Origin: Lysinibacillus sphaericus
GTDB lineage: Bacteria > Bacillota > Bacilli > Bacillales_A > Planococcaceae
Direction: 5' to 3'
Length of the DNA: 64,000 nt
Assembly: GCF_001629735.1 (NCBI RefSeq)
Contig: NZ_CP015224.1
Location: 3,720,001 to 3,784,000 of the forward strand
Shown here: positions 26,832 to 35,038 of the stretch, in pieces
Numbering within the stretch: position 1 is the first letter of the stretch
How the letters are laid out: each line of letters begins with the position of its first letter
The notes under the pieces: model-generated
What the model was told of the DNA's origin: nothing
The model's input: only the letters and a program-made list of their open reading frames with translations
Database searches by the model: none
Program-made: the position numbers and the translations under genes

Positions 26832-27684
26832 AATCTATTTTCTGGTAAATTCTTTCGTTACCAATAAATTCCCTATAATTCGAAATAACCTCTTCAAAGC
26901 GCAATGTTTCCTTATCGCCTAAACATAAAAACCCTTTGTCACTTAGGCTTTCATAAAACAAACGATGGACCTGACTTTGCAGCTGCGGCGAAAAATAAAT
27001 AAGGACATTTCTACATAAGATAACATGGAATTCGTTAAATGATTGATCTGTCACTAGGTTATGCTGAGCAAAAATAATATTTTTCAATAATGTTGAATGG
27101 AAATAAGCATATTGATAATCCGTCTTATAGTATTCCGAAAAAGCATGGGCTCCCCCTGCAAGCATATAATTCTTCGTATATGCCTGCATTTTATGAATAG
27201 GAAAAATCCCCTTTTTAGCCTTTTCTAATACCTGCTCATTCATATCTGTTGCATAAATGACAGCCTTGTCTATGAGCCCTTCCTCCTGAAGCAAAATGGC
27301 CATAGAGTATACTTCCTCACCAGTTGCACAGCCAGCATGCCAAATACGGATTTCCTGGTATTCACGTAAGGTTGGAATCACTTTTTCACGGAATGCCTTA
27401 AAAAAGCTTGGGTTGCGGAACATTTCTGTGACATTGATTGAAAAATCGTTTAATAGCTGCTCTAAAAACGCCTGATCATGAATGACCTTTTCCTGAACGC
27501 GAGAAATAGTTGGAATGCTATTTATTCTCATCCTATTAAAAATTCGACGTGAAATGGAAGAACGGTTATATTGCCGAAAATCATAGCCTGATAATCGATA
27601 AATAGCCTCTAATAACAAATCAATTTCTAAATTTGTTTGTTTATTCAATTGTATATTTTGCTCCAAAGGCTCAAAATGTTCCAT
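26830..27684 (-). CDS. rsbM: CheR-type protein methyltransferase, RsbM-like
   Basis: The 284-residue protein is a CheR-family S-adenosylmethionine-dependent glutamate methyltransferase. It has an N-terminal helical domain (about 20-85, with SSISRRIFNRM) and a Rossmann domain. The cofactor loop is HAGCATGEEVYS near residue 117, and NVTEMFRNPSFF, ATDMNEQVLEKA and LCRNVLIYF are family motifs. The gene starts two bases after the stop of the kinase gene, so translation is probably coupled. In B. cereus RsbM methylates RsbK and damps sigma-B activation; the pairing here argues for the same role rather than for methylation of chemoreceptors. Confidence 0.85.
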   Translation of the reverse strand: MEHFEPLEQNIQLNKQTNLEIDLLLEAIYRLSGYDFRQYNRSSISRRIFNRMRINSIPTISRVQEKVIHDQAFLEQLLNDFSINVTEMFRNPSFFKAFREKVIPTLREYQEIRIWHAGCATGEEVYSMAILLQEEGLIDKAVIYATDMNEQVLEKAKKGIFPIHKMQAYTKNYMLAGGAHAFSEYYKTDYQYAYFHSTLLKNIIFAQHNLVTDQSFNEFHVILCRNVLIYFSPQLQSQVHRLFYESLSDKGFLCLGDKETLRFEEVISNYREFIGNERIYQKID

Positions 27685-27686
27685 CT

Positions 27687-30437
27687 TTATATACTCCCTT
27701 TAGAAACTAACCATACTCTTAAAACGGATATTAATTGATCTAAATTTAATGGTTTACTAATATAATCAGATGCACCAGCTTGCAATGATTTATCCCGGTC
27801 ATTCTTCATAGCCTTCGCCGTCAGGGCGATAATCGGTAATTCAGTCCGCTTCATTTGTTGACGAATAATAGTCATTGCTTCATAACCATCCATATTCGGC
27901 ATCATAATATCCATAAGCACTAAATCAATCTCATGATGAGCTTGCAAAACCTCTAAACATTCAAGTCCATCTTTAGCCACTAAAATGTTCATGCCTCTTG
28001 TTTCAAGTGCTGTTTTTAAGGCATAAATATTACGGTTATCATCGTCGACGATTAATATATTTTTCCCTTGAAAAACCTCTACCTCATCATGCTTTAAAAC
28101 TTCCCTATTATCCTGCGATGGCTCTTCTCTCGGTACATCTTCCTCAATTGTCACAGCTACCTCATTCAAAGCAGCAAGCTTATCGCAATGATCCTCTTCG
28201 ACTCCATTTGGTAAGCTTGGAATCGTTAACGTAAAGCTACTACCTTGTCCCTCTTCACTTTGCAATGTAATCCAACCACCAAGTAGTTTCGCAAACTCCT
28301 TACAAATTGAAAGACCAAGTCCTGTTCCACCATATTTTCGAACGGTAGCACCGTCTGCTTGCTGGAATGACTCAAAGATCAATTGATGCTTGTCTTTTGG
28401 AATTCCTATACCGGTATCTGAAACAGTAATTTCTAGCCAATCATCGCTAATATCTTGCATATTACTTGTAAGCTGGCTCTGTGCAAGCTGATTAATCGCT
28501 AAAGTTACAGATCCATGCTCCGTAAACTTAAAGGCATTTGATAATAAGTTCTTTATGATTTGCTGAAATCTCTTTTCATCTGTATAGAATACGTCGACAA
28601 CATGATCTGCCTTTGAAATATGGAAATCTATATTTTTCTTCATCGCGACAGGTGCAAAAGTATGCTCAATTTGAACAGGTACTTCACTCATATTCACTTC
28701 ATTAAAGATGATATCTAGCTTCCCTGCCTCCACTTTAGATAAATCTAAAATATCATTAATCAATGCAAGTAAATCCTCACCTGAGGAATGGATAACCTTC
28801 GCAAATTCCGTTTCCTCATCTGTTAAGTGGTCTTGGCTATTCTCTGCTAACATCTCTGACAAAATTAAAATGCTATTTAAAGGCGTTCTAAGCTCATGTG
28901 ACATATTTGCTAAAAACTCAGATTTGTAATTAGAATTAAGTATAAGCTGTTCTGCACTTTCTTCTAATTCTTGCTTAGCCTTTTCTAGCTCACGTGATTT
29001 GGACTCTGCCTCTTTCGTTCGCTCTTCAAGCTGCTCGTTAATCATCGTCAGCTCTTCTGTCTGCATTTGTAATTCTTCAGATTGTGTTTGAAGTTCCTCT
29101 GATTGAACTTGTAACTCCTCCGTCATTGCTCTTGACTCATTTAATAATCGAACGATCTCCATACGCCCCAATACACCATTTACAGTTAAGCCAAAGGTTT
29201 CAGTAACCTGCTTCACTAACTCCTGTTGCAATGCATTAAATTTAGTCATTGTAGCTAACTCGACAACCGCTATAACTTCATTTTCGAAAATAACAGGAAT
29301 CAATAAAATATGCTTGGGTCTTATTTCACCTAGCCCTGTTCTAATTAAACGATAGTCTTGCGGAATATTATCATAGAATAAAACTCTTTTTTCTAATGCA
29401 CATTGACCGATTAAACCTTGTCCTACTTTAAAGCTCTCCATACCGACACGATCATCTCCGTCAGCAAAAGCCGCCTTTTTTATAAATAGTACTTGTTCCT
29501 CTGCCTCTTCCCGAACATAGAATGCTCCAAGAGACGCCTGTGTTTTCTGTGCCATTTCTGACAGGAAGGTTTCAGCCAATTTCGTAATAGCTGAAATACC
29601 TTGATATTTTGTTACAATATCAGCAATATTGGTTTGTAACCACTCTCTCTTCTCTACCGATTCCAATAATATATTGGTTGCATCAGCAAGCTCATTAATT
29701 TCATCATTTGTATTCACATGTATTCTTCTCTTGAAATCACCCTTCGTGGCAGCCATTTCCTGAATCGTTTGTGTTACTTCTGTTATAGTTTTGACAATGG
29801 AACGGGAAATGCCACTTGCTATAACAATAGCAATTACAGAAACCAAAATTAAAATCCCAAATAGACCACTTGTTAATTGACTATTTTGTTTGTCTAACTG
29901 AGCGGCCTTTGCTTGTGTATAAGTATTTTCAGTTGCACGGAATGCATCGAATAATTTGCGCATTTTTTCCATGTCTTGGCGTCCATTATCAACTTTGAAA
30001 AATTCCGTTAACGCTTTTGTATTACCGTCCTTTTTATATTGAATAGTTGGCCCACCCGTTGTTTCAACCCAATGATCGATCGTTTCCTCTATCTCTTTCA
30101 ATTTTTCCTGCTGGGTTGGTTTATCTTTCATTTGCTGATAAAGATCATTAAAATCTATTTTCCAGTTTTCCGCTCCATTATCATAGGGCTCCAGATAACT
30201 AGGTTCACCCGTAATAATAAAAGCTCGCTGACTTGATTCCATATCCAATATATATTTTTCAATATCATTGGTTAATGTTTTCACATTAGAGTCGTACTTA
30301 ATAATAAAATTTCTTTCCTTTTGCAAAGAAGTAATTTGATTATTTAGGATGATCACTGATGCAAGTAAGCAAAGAATGATGATAATATAACCCAATGTAA
30401 TCTTGGAGCGTATACCCAATTTTAATTTATTTAACAT
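27687..30437 (-). CDS. rsbK: Hybrid sensor histidine kinase (CHASE3-HAMP-GAF-HisKA-HATPase-REC), RsbK-like
   Basis: The 916-residue protein has a membrane helix near 12-32, an extracellular CHASE3-type four-helix domain (about 38-180, with ESSQRAFIITGEPSYLEPY), a second helix near 188-210, HAMP (about 212-265) and a GAF domain (about 280-420). A Glu/Gln-rich coiled coil follows (about 430-500). The kinase core has H-box FLANMSHELRTPLNSI, N-box LLSNAFKFTEHG, and G boxes VSDTGIGIPKD and GGTGLGLSICKEF. A C-terminal receiver contains LVLMDIMMPNMDGYEA. This is the architecture of B. cereus RsbK. The coiled coil with repeated EELQ segments is where methylation sites might sit. Signals sensed are unknown. 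Confidence 0.85.
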   Translation of the reverse strand: MLNKLKLGIRSKITLGYIIIILCLLASVIILNNQITSLQKERNFIIKYDSNVKTLTNDIEKYILDMESSQRAFIITGEPSYLEPYDNGAENWKIDFNDLYQQMKDKPTQQEKLKEIEETIDHWVETTGGPTIQYKKDGNTKALTEFFKVDNGRQDMEKMRKLFDAFRATENTYTQAKAAQLDKQNSQLTSGLFGILILVSVIAIVIASGISRSIVKTITEVTQTIQEMAATKGDFKRRIHVNTNDEINELADATNILLESVEKREWLQTNIADIVTKYQGISAITKLAETFLSEMAQKTQASLGAFYVREEAEEQVLFIKKAAFADGDDRVGMESFKVGQGLIGQCALEKRVLFYDNIPQDYRLIRTGLGEIRPKHILLIPVIFENEVIAVVELATMTKFNALQQELVKQVTETFGLTVNGVLGRMEIVRLLNESRAMTEELQVQSEELQTQSEELQMQTEELTMINEQLEERTKEAESKSRELEKAKQELEESAEQLILNSNYKSEFLANMSHELRTPLNSILILSEMLAENSQDHLTDEETEFAKVIHSSGEDLLALINDILDLSKVEAGKLDIIFNEVNMSEVPVQIEHTFAPVAMKKNIDFHISKADHVVDVFYTDEKRFQQIIKNLLSNAFKFTEHGSVTLAINQLAQSQLTSNMQDISDDWLEITVSDTGIGIPKDKHQLIFESFQQADGATVRKYGGTGLGLSICKEFAKLLGGWITLQSEEGQGSSFTLTIPSLPNGVEEDHCDKLAALNEVAVTIEEDVPREEPSQDNREVLKHDEVEVFQGKNILIVDDDNRNIYALKTALETRGMNILVAKDGLECLEVLQAHHEIDLVLMDIMMPNMDGYEAMTIIRQQMKRTELPIIALTAKAMKNDRDKSLQAGASDYISKPLNLDQLISVLRVWLVSKGSI

Positions 30438-30607
30438 TTGGTTTTCCTACCTTTACCTTTCCTAAACTCTATTTTTGTTATAAATGTGACTAGAATACCA
30501 TCTTAAATATTCATTTAAAGAAATTTTACGGCTTTAGCATTAATAAGTATTAATTTCTCACATATACATTTTATATTGAACTATTTCTAACTAAGGAGAG
30601 AATGCAT

Positions 30608-31798
30608 GTGGATATATTCGTAAGGCCAGGAGATTCACTTTGGCATTTCAGTGAAGTATTTAAAATACCTCTTCCACTCATTTTAGATTCCAATACCAAT
30701 ATAAATCCTCAATTTTTAAGAGTTGGGCAACGCATTCGTATTCCTGGATTTGTGACCATTAACTATCAGGTGAAACAAGGGGATTCCCTTTGGCAAATTG
30801 CACAGCGGTATAATCTACCACTTATTGCTATATTACTTGTAAACCCGGGTCTTCATCCAAATCAATTACAGATTGGCCAGATGATTCATATACCACAACG
30901 CTTAACATGGCGCTTAATTGACGGTAAACAAAATTATACGTACAACATCATGATGAATGATATTCAAAGGCTAGTTGACGCCTATCCATTTCTTCGCAGT
31001 ACTACCATTGGTAGCTCCGTTTTAAGTAAAGAAATACCAGAGCTATTAATTGGCAATGGAACTAAACGTGTTCATTATAACGGCTCCTTCCATGCAAATG
31101 AATGGATTACTACTCCTATTATTCTAACATTTTTAAATGACTATTTGCTCGCTCTCACTAACCAAAATAATATGAGTGGACTTTCTTTATTTCCTCTTTA
31201 TCAGCAAACGACCCTATCCGTAGTACCAATGGTAAATCCCGATGGGGTCAATTTAGTCATACAAGGTCCCCCAAATGATGAATCATTAAAAAATCAGCTC
31301 ATTTCATGGAATAATGGTAGCTCTGATTTTTCTGGCTGGAAGGCAAACATCCATGGCGTTGATTTAAATGATCAGTTTCCTGCCAAATGGGAATTAGAAA
31401 GCGCCCGTAACCCGAAAACTCCTGGTCCTAGAGATTATGGCGGGGAAAGGCCTTTGTCTGAGCCTGAAGCCATAGCTATGGCTGATTTGACCAAGCAGCG
31501 TGATTTTGCAAGAGTACTAGCCTTTCATACACAAGGTCGCGTTATCTATTGGGGCTTTGAAAATCTTGAACCACCTGAATCAGAGGTGCTTGTTAATGAG
31601 TTTAGTCGAGTGAGTGGCTATGAACCGATTCAATCTGCTGGGAGCTATGCTGGCTATAAAGATTGGTTTATCCAAGATTGGCGTAGGCCAGGCTTTACCG
31701 TTGAATTAGGAAGTGGCACAAACCCTCTCCCGATAAGTCAATTTGATGATATTTATGAGGAAGCTAGGGGAATTTTTCTTGCAGGGTTATATATGTAG
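30608..31798 (+). CDS. Gamma-D-glutamyl-L-diamino acid endopeptidase I (LysM-LysM-M14)
   Basis: The 396-residue enzyme cuts the gamma-D-Glu-diamino acid bond of peptidoglycan stem peptides, a sporulation-related activity classically purified from Bacillus sphaericus. Two LysM wall-binding repeats (about 1-47 and 50-97, each with GDSLW and a final IPG or IPQ) precede a zinc carboxypeptidase domain (about 105-396). Zinc ligands are His162 and Glu165 (FHANEW) and His307 (AFHTQG), with general base Glu366 (TVELGSG). The numbering fits the family only if translation starts at GTG 30608, which also has the better spacing from AAGGAG than the ATG two codons earlier. There is no signal peptide. Terminator follows. 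Confidence 0.93.
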   Translation: MDIFVRPGDSLWHFSEVFKIPLPLILDSNTNINPQFLRVGQRIRIPGFVTINYQVKQGDSLWQIAQRYNLPLIAILLVNPGLHPNQLQIGQMIHIPQRLTWRLIDGKQNYTYNIMMNDIQRLVDAYPFLRSTTIGSSVLSKEIPELLIGNGTKRVHYNGSFHANEWITTPIILTFLNDYLLALTNQNNMSGLSLFPLYQQTTLSVVPMVNPDGVNLVIQGPPNDESLKNQLISWNNGSSDFSGWKANIHGVDLNDQFPAKWELESARNPKTPGPRDYGGERPLSEPEAIAMADLTKQRDFARVLAFHTQGRVIYWGFENLEPPESEVLVNEFSRVSGYEPIQSAGSYAGYKDWFIQDWRRPGFTVELGSGTNPLPISQFDDIYEEARGIFLAGLYM

Positions 31799-31813
31799 AG
31801 AGGTATGATCGTT

Positions 31814-31871
31814 AACTCCATTTGCTATGAAATTGTCCTTTTGGGCACTTTCTAGTGAATGGAGTTCTTTT
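31814..31871 (+). terminator. Probable terminator after the endopeptidase gene
   Basis: AACTCCATT (31814-31822) pairs with AATGGAGTT (31858-31866) across a 35-nt loop and is followed by CTTTT. The large loop makes it less certain than others here. Confidence 0.5.
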
Positions 31872-31899
31872 ATCGTGCTCTAAAAAAAAGAAAATAAAT

Positions 31900-31951
31900 T
31901 ACTTTGACAGGCAGAGTAATGTTTGCTAATATTACTCTGACAGATAGAGCA
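31900..31951 (+). promoter_or_regulatory. padR operon promoter with two tandem operator-like palindromes
   Basis: A consensus promoter, TTGACA (31904-31909), 17 bp, TAATAT (31927-31932), is overlapped at its -35 end by TACTTTG-ACAGG-CAGAGTA (31900-31918). A related copy, TACTCTG-ACAGA-TAGAGCA (31933-31951), covers the start point. Their centres are 33 bp apart, about three helical turns. The layout suits repression by the PadR protein encoded first in the operon. Confidence 0.65.
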
Positions 31952-31972
31952 ATAAAATGAAGTAGGTGACTT

Positions 31973-32302
31973 ATGGTTCGCAGTGATATTATCCGAGGAC
32001 ACTTGGATTCGATTATTTTACGGCTCATTTCAGAAAAAGACCGCTATGGCTATGAAATTTCTCAGGAAATAAGTCTCCGTACAAATAATCGATTTCAGAT
32101 TAAAGAAGCAACTTTGTATGCTGTTTTTCAACGTCTTGAGAAAAAAGAAATTATTGAAGCCTATTATGGAGATGTTTCACATGGTGGCAAAAGAAAGTAT
32201 TACCGTATTACCTCATTGGGTAAGGCCTATTTAAATGAGTTAGCGAAAGAATGGTCGGAAGTAAAAGAAATTATTGATTTATTTATGGAGGGCGTCGAAT
32301 GA
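31973..32302 (+). CDS. PadR family transcriptional regulator
   Basis: The 109-residue protein is a short (subfamily 2) PadR with the winged helix (HLDSIILRLISEKDRYGYEI and EATLYAVFQRLEKKEIIEA) and a single dimerisation helix at the C-terminus (YLNELAKEWSEVKEIIDLF). It probably represses its own operon through the tandem palindromes at the promoter. The stop overlaps the start of the next gene by four bases (ATGA), so translation is coupled to the HAAS-type membrane protein, a pairing seen widely in Firmicutes. Confidence 0.9.
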   Translation: MVRSDIIRGHLDSIILRLISEKDRYGYEISQEISLRTNNRFQIKEATLYAVFQRLEKKEIIEAYYGDVSHGGKRKYYRITSLGKAYLNELAKEWSEVKEIIDLFMEGVE

Positions 32303-32706
32303 AGAGAATAAAAAACCATATTGATGAGCTGTTTAAGGGTATTCCTCGCAACAACGAAACGGAAATGGTTAAACAAGAAATTATTGAAAATCTTGAAGAG
32401 AAAGTCTTTTATTTGATGGATCAGGGAAAAGAACAAGAGGATGCCATCAATAAAGCAATTGTAGAGTTTGGAGACATAGAAGATTTAAAAAAGGAACTAG
32501 GCGTTAAGGTACCTGCTAAGAAAAACATGGCTAAATTAAATTTAGAGTTCTCTCTTTGGGGTAGTGGCTTAATTATTGCATTTTTTATTTTTATTAATCT
32601 TTATTACACACCACAAACAATTTGGGCAATCTATCCAATATTCGCTATCCTTTGGTGGCCATTGTCCATGTACTTTGTATGGTCACGTAAGAGATGGGGT
32701 GAATAA
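32299..32706 (+). CDS. HAAS/permease-prefix-domain membrane protein with one two-helix repeat
   Basis: The 135-residue protein has an N-terminal helical domain (about 1-70, with ENLEEKVFYLMDQGKEQEDAI and FGDIEDLKKELG) of the HAAS/permease-prefix type. A pair of membrane helices follows, containing PQTIWAIYPIFAILWWPLSM near residue 107. The same two-helix unit recurs four times in the next protein, so the two probably assemble together or arose from one repeat. It is the second gene in the PadR operon. Function unknown. Confidence 0.78.
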   Translation: MKRIKNHIDELFKGIPRNNETEMVKQEIIENLEEKVFYLMDQGKEQEDAINKAIVEFGDIEDLKKELGVKVPAKKNMAKLNLEFSLWGSGLIIAFFIFINLYYTPQTIWAIYPIFAILWWPLSMYFVWSRKRWGE

Positions 32707-32708
32707 AT

Positions 32709-33365
32709 ATGAAGAATTTTATTAACTTTTCATTAGCTGGGAGCATCATGACAATGATTTTTTTAGGTATCGTCAATTTCACGACATCGCCCCAAACAAT
32801 GTGGTTTATCTATCCTTGCTTACTGCTGTTACTTTGGCCGATTACGATCATCTGTATGTATAAAAAAATGTATAAACAATATTCAATTATTTGTAGTACG
32901 ATGATTATCGTGTTTCTTATTATAGAAAACTATATTTACACACCAGATCATCCATGGTTCATTTACGCCATTTACCCTATTGTCTGGTGGCCCATTCTGA
33001 TGTACTTAGATGAAAAAGGAAAAACGCTAAAAATCGCACTAATAGGCTGTGCTTCTACTATTATTTATTATGCTTTAGTAAACATCATTTTATCACCACA
33101 ATACCCTTGGGCAATTTATCCTGCATTTTTAGTTATATGGTGGCCCTTAGCCTTATACCATGCTCAACGAAAAACATTTGTGGCTTTCTCCGTCACTGCT
33201 ACATTATTAATAAGTATCTTTTTTATCATCGTCAATATTGTTTCTTCACCAGGAGTTATATGGGCAATCTACCCTATTTTTGTTACGCTTTGGTGGCCTC
33301 TGAGTATGTATTTTTATGTATATAAAAGAAGAATGTATCAAGCGACATTCGCGAAACGCATGTAA
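32709..33365 (+). CDS. Membrane protein made of four two-helix repeats (IYP...WWP motif)
   Basis: The 218-residue protein consists almost only of membrane helices arranged as four repeats. Each has a short loop with SP or DHP, then W-x-IYP, then a helix ending in WP or WWP followed by a Tyr-rich turn. Examples are SPQTMWFIYPCLLLLLWPIT, SPQYPWAIYPAFLVIWWPLA and SPGVIWAIYPIFVTLWWPLS. The fifth copy lies in the preceding gene. It starts two bases after that gene's stop. I know of no established function. Conserved Trp/Pro/Tyr at the membrane interface suggests a structural or lipid-facing role. Confidence 0.75.
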   Translation: MKNFINFSLAGSIMTMIFLGIVNFTTSPQTMWFIYPCLLLLLWPITIICMYKKMYKQYSIICSTMIIVFLIIENYIYTPDHPWFIYAIYPIVWWPILMYLDEKGKTLKIALIGCASTIIYYALVNIILSPQYPWAIYPAFLVIWWPLALYHAQRKTFVAFSVTATLLISIFFIIVNIVSSPGVIWAIYPIFVTLWWPLSMYFYVYKRRMYQATFAKRM

Positions 33366-33377
33366 AGAAGAAAATCG

Positions 33378-34409
33378 ATGAAAACATCTATTAATTTTAT
33401 TAAATATATGGTGATAGTTATTGTACTTTTACTACTATTGATGCTGCTCTTCCCAACATGGACCTCCTCCATAAAAGGCTCAACCAGCATTAGCGCTTTA
33501 GAGCAAGTTGAAATTAATGGCACTGGTCATGAAATAATGATCCGAGGTCAGGATAAAGCAAACCCTGTTATTATTTTTGTTCATGGCGGACCTGGCTGCT
33601 CTGAAATACCCTACGCAAAAAAATATCAGGATTTACTAGAAACGGAGTTTACGGTGGTCCATTATGATCAGCGTGCTAGTGGGAAATCCTATCATTTTTT
33701 CGAGGACTATTCTAATCTTTCTTCTGATTTGCTTGTGGAGGATTTATTAGGACTGACTGATTATATAGCTAAACGACTAGACAAAGAAAAAGTCATCTTA
33801 ATTGGCCATTCCTATGGTACATATATTGCTACACAAGCAGCCGCTAACGCCCCTGAAAAATATGAAGCTTATATTGGGATAGGACAAATGAGCAATACAA
33901 TCGAAAGTGAGAACGATAGTTTAAAATTCACAATCAATCAGGCTCAACTGCAAGGCAACAAAGAAGATGTTTTATATTTACAACAGATAGCTGATGCCAT
34001 TAAAAATGGTACAATGTTTACGCCTAGAAATTACGTAAACAAATATGGTGGTGCTACCAGATTAATAGATAATCCTGATGGAAATATGCTAGGAATGCTG
34101 TTCAGTAAAGAGTATAATTTGTTAGATATTATCCGCTATAACTATGGCTTATCCTTGTCTCAAGAGGCTTTATTAAAAGAGGTCATGCAGCACCCCCTTC
34201 CAACAAAAGTCCAAAAGCTTGATTTACCCTTCTATTTTTTAATGGGCAACTATGATTATCAAACATCCTCACACGCAGCAAAAAATTACTTCGACCAAAT
34301 CAGGGCAGAGAAAAAAGAATTTATAGCTTACGAGCAATCTGCACACTATCCACAATTCGAAGAAAAGAAAAGATTCTTTGAATGGATGCACGCAACTTTT
34401 AAACAATAA
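33378..34409 (+). CDS. Membrane-anchored alpha/beta hydrolase (proline iminopeptidase-like)
   Basis: The 343-residue protein has one N-terminal membrane helix (about 9-28), then an alpha/beta hydrolase domain of the S33 type. The oxyanion loop is FVHGGPGCSE near residue 68, the nucleophile elbow is GHSYGT (Ser near 140), an acid lies in MGNYDYQ near 290, and the catalytic histidine is in SAHYPQFEE near 322. The domain would face outward if the single helix acts as a signal anchor. It is 12 bp after the repeat membrane protein and is probably the last gene of the PadR operon. The ribosome site is weak. Substrate unknown. Confidence 0.82.
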   Translation: MKTSINFIKYMVIVIVLLLLLMLLFPTWTSSIKGSTSISALEQVEINGTGHEIMIRGQDKANPVIIFVHGGPGCSEIPYAKKYQDLLETEFTVVHYDQRASGKSYHFFEDYSNLSSDLLVEDLLGLTDYIAKRLDKEKVILIGHSYGTYIATQAAANAPEKYEAYIGIGQMSNTIESENDSLKFTINQAQLQGNKEDVLYLQQIADAIKNGTMFTPRNYVNKYGGATRLIDNPDGNMLGMLFSKEYNLLDIIRYNYGLSLSQEALLKEVMQHPLPTKVQKLDLPFYFLMGNYDYQTSSHAAKNYFDQIRAEKKEFIAYEQSAHYPQFEEKKRFFEWMHATFKQ

Positions 34410-34501
34410 AAGCTTGTTTCTTTAGAGATATTGTATTCTTGGAAAGATATATTCACTTGCTATATAATTCAATTATTAAATATTTTAACGGACGTGATTA
34501 T

Positions 34502-34909
34502 ATGGCTGACAGTCTACATAATGTTGAAATCATTATGAAAGAAATGCTAGAAATACAGCAAAAATCGAAAATGTTTGTAGACCTTTTATCTGAAGGAGAA
34601 GCGCTATCACAAAACCAGCTAATCCTACTTCTACAACTTAAAATCAATAGCGGTATGAAAGCGACAGAAATTGCAGATTTCTTTAGTGTGACACCTGGAG
34701 CTGTAACCTCTATGTGCGATAAACTGGAAAAACTAGCGCTCATTCAACGAATTAGAGAAAATAATGATCGTCGCGTGGTCAAAATGGTTTTAACAAGTAC
34801 TGGTGATGAAAAGGTCCAAGAAATCTTTTTAAAATTTTCCCAAGATAAACTCATGGACATGGCCACGATCTTAAGCGAAGTAAACAAGCTAATGAATAAA
34901 ATCTTTTAG
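34502..34909 (+). CDS. MarR family transcriptional regulator
   Basis: The 135-residue winged-helix protein begins at ATG 34502 (MADSLHNVEIIMKEML). The DNA-binding region is MKATEIADFFSVTPGAVTSMCDKLEKLALIQR near residues 50-82, with the wing NNDRRVVKMVLTSTG. It may regulate the neighbouring alpha/beta hydrolase or bactofilin-like gene, but no operator is obvious. A terminator directly overlaps its stop. Confidence 0.85.
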   Translation: MADSLHNVEIIMKEMLEIQQKSKMFVDLLSEGEALSQNQLILLLQLKINSGMKATEIADFFSVTPGAVTSMCDKLEKLALIQRIRENNDRRVVKMVLTSTGDEKVQEIFLKFSQDKLMDMATILSEVNKLMNKIF

Positions 34910-34938
34910 GATTTCAATAAACTTGAAATCCTTTTTTT
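34908..34938 (+). terminator. Terminator of the marR-type gene
   Basis: AGGATTTCA/TGAAATCCT stem with a seven-base loop and seven following T, beginning at the stop codon. Confidence 0.85.
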
Positions 34939-34969
34939 ATTGGTTGGTTCTTGACAAATGGAAGTTGCA

Positions 34970-35024
34970 TATAATTTAATTAATATATATTTTAATAAAT
35001 AAAATATATATTAATTAAATTATA
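34970..35024. repeat. Perfect 25-bp A/T-only inverted repeat upstream of the bactofilin-like gene
   Basis: The arms 34970-34994 and 35000-35024 are perfectly complementary over 25 bases, separated by AATAA, and contain only A and T. Each arm ends outermost in TATAAT, so -10-like hexamers face each other in both orientations. The right arm ends two bases before the ribosome site GAGGTGA. A TTGACA at 34951-34956 lies just upstream and could pair with TTTAAT inside the left arm (18-bp spacing). In RNA it would form a 25-bp hairpin next to the ribosome site; in DNA it could be a binding site or cruciform. Confidence 0.8.
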
Positions 35025-35038
35025 ATGAGGTGACTTTT

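Noticed and set aside
26830..27684. CheR as part of the chemotaxis apparatus because three chemoreceptor genes lie nearby
   Set aside because: It is translationally coupled to the RsbK-like kinase and matches RsbM by context; the receptor genes are on the other strand and 4.7 kb or more away.
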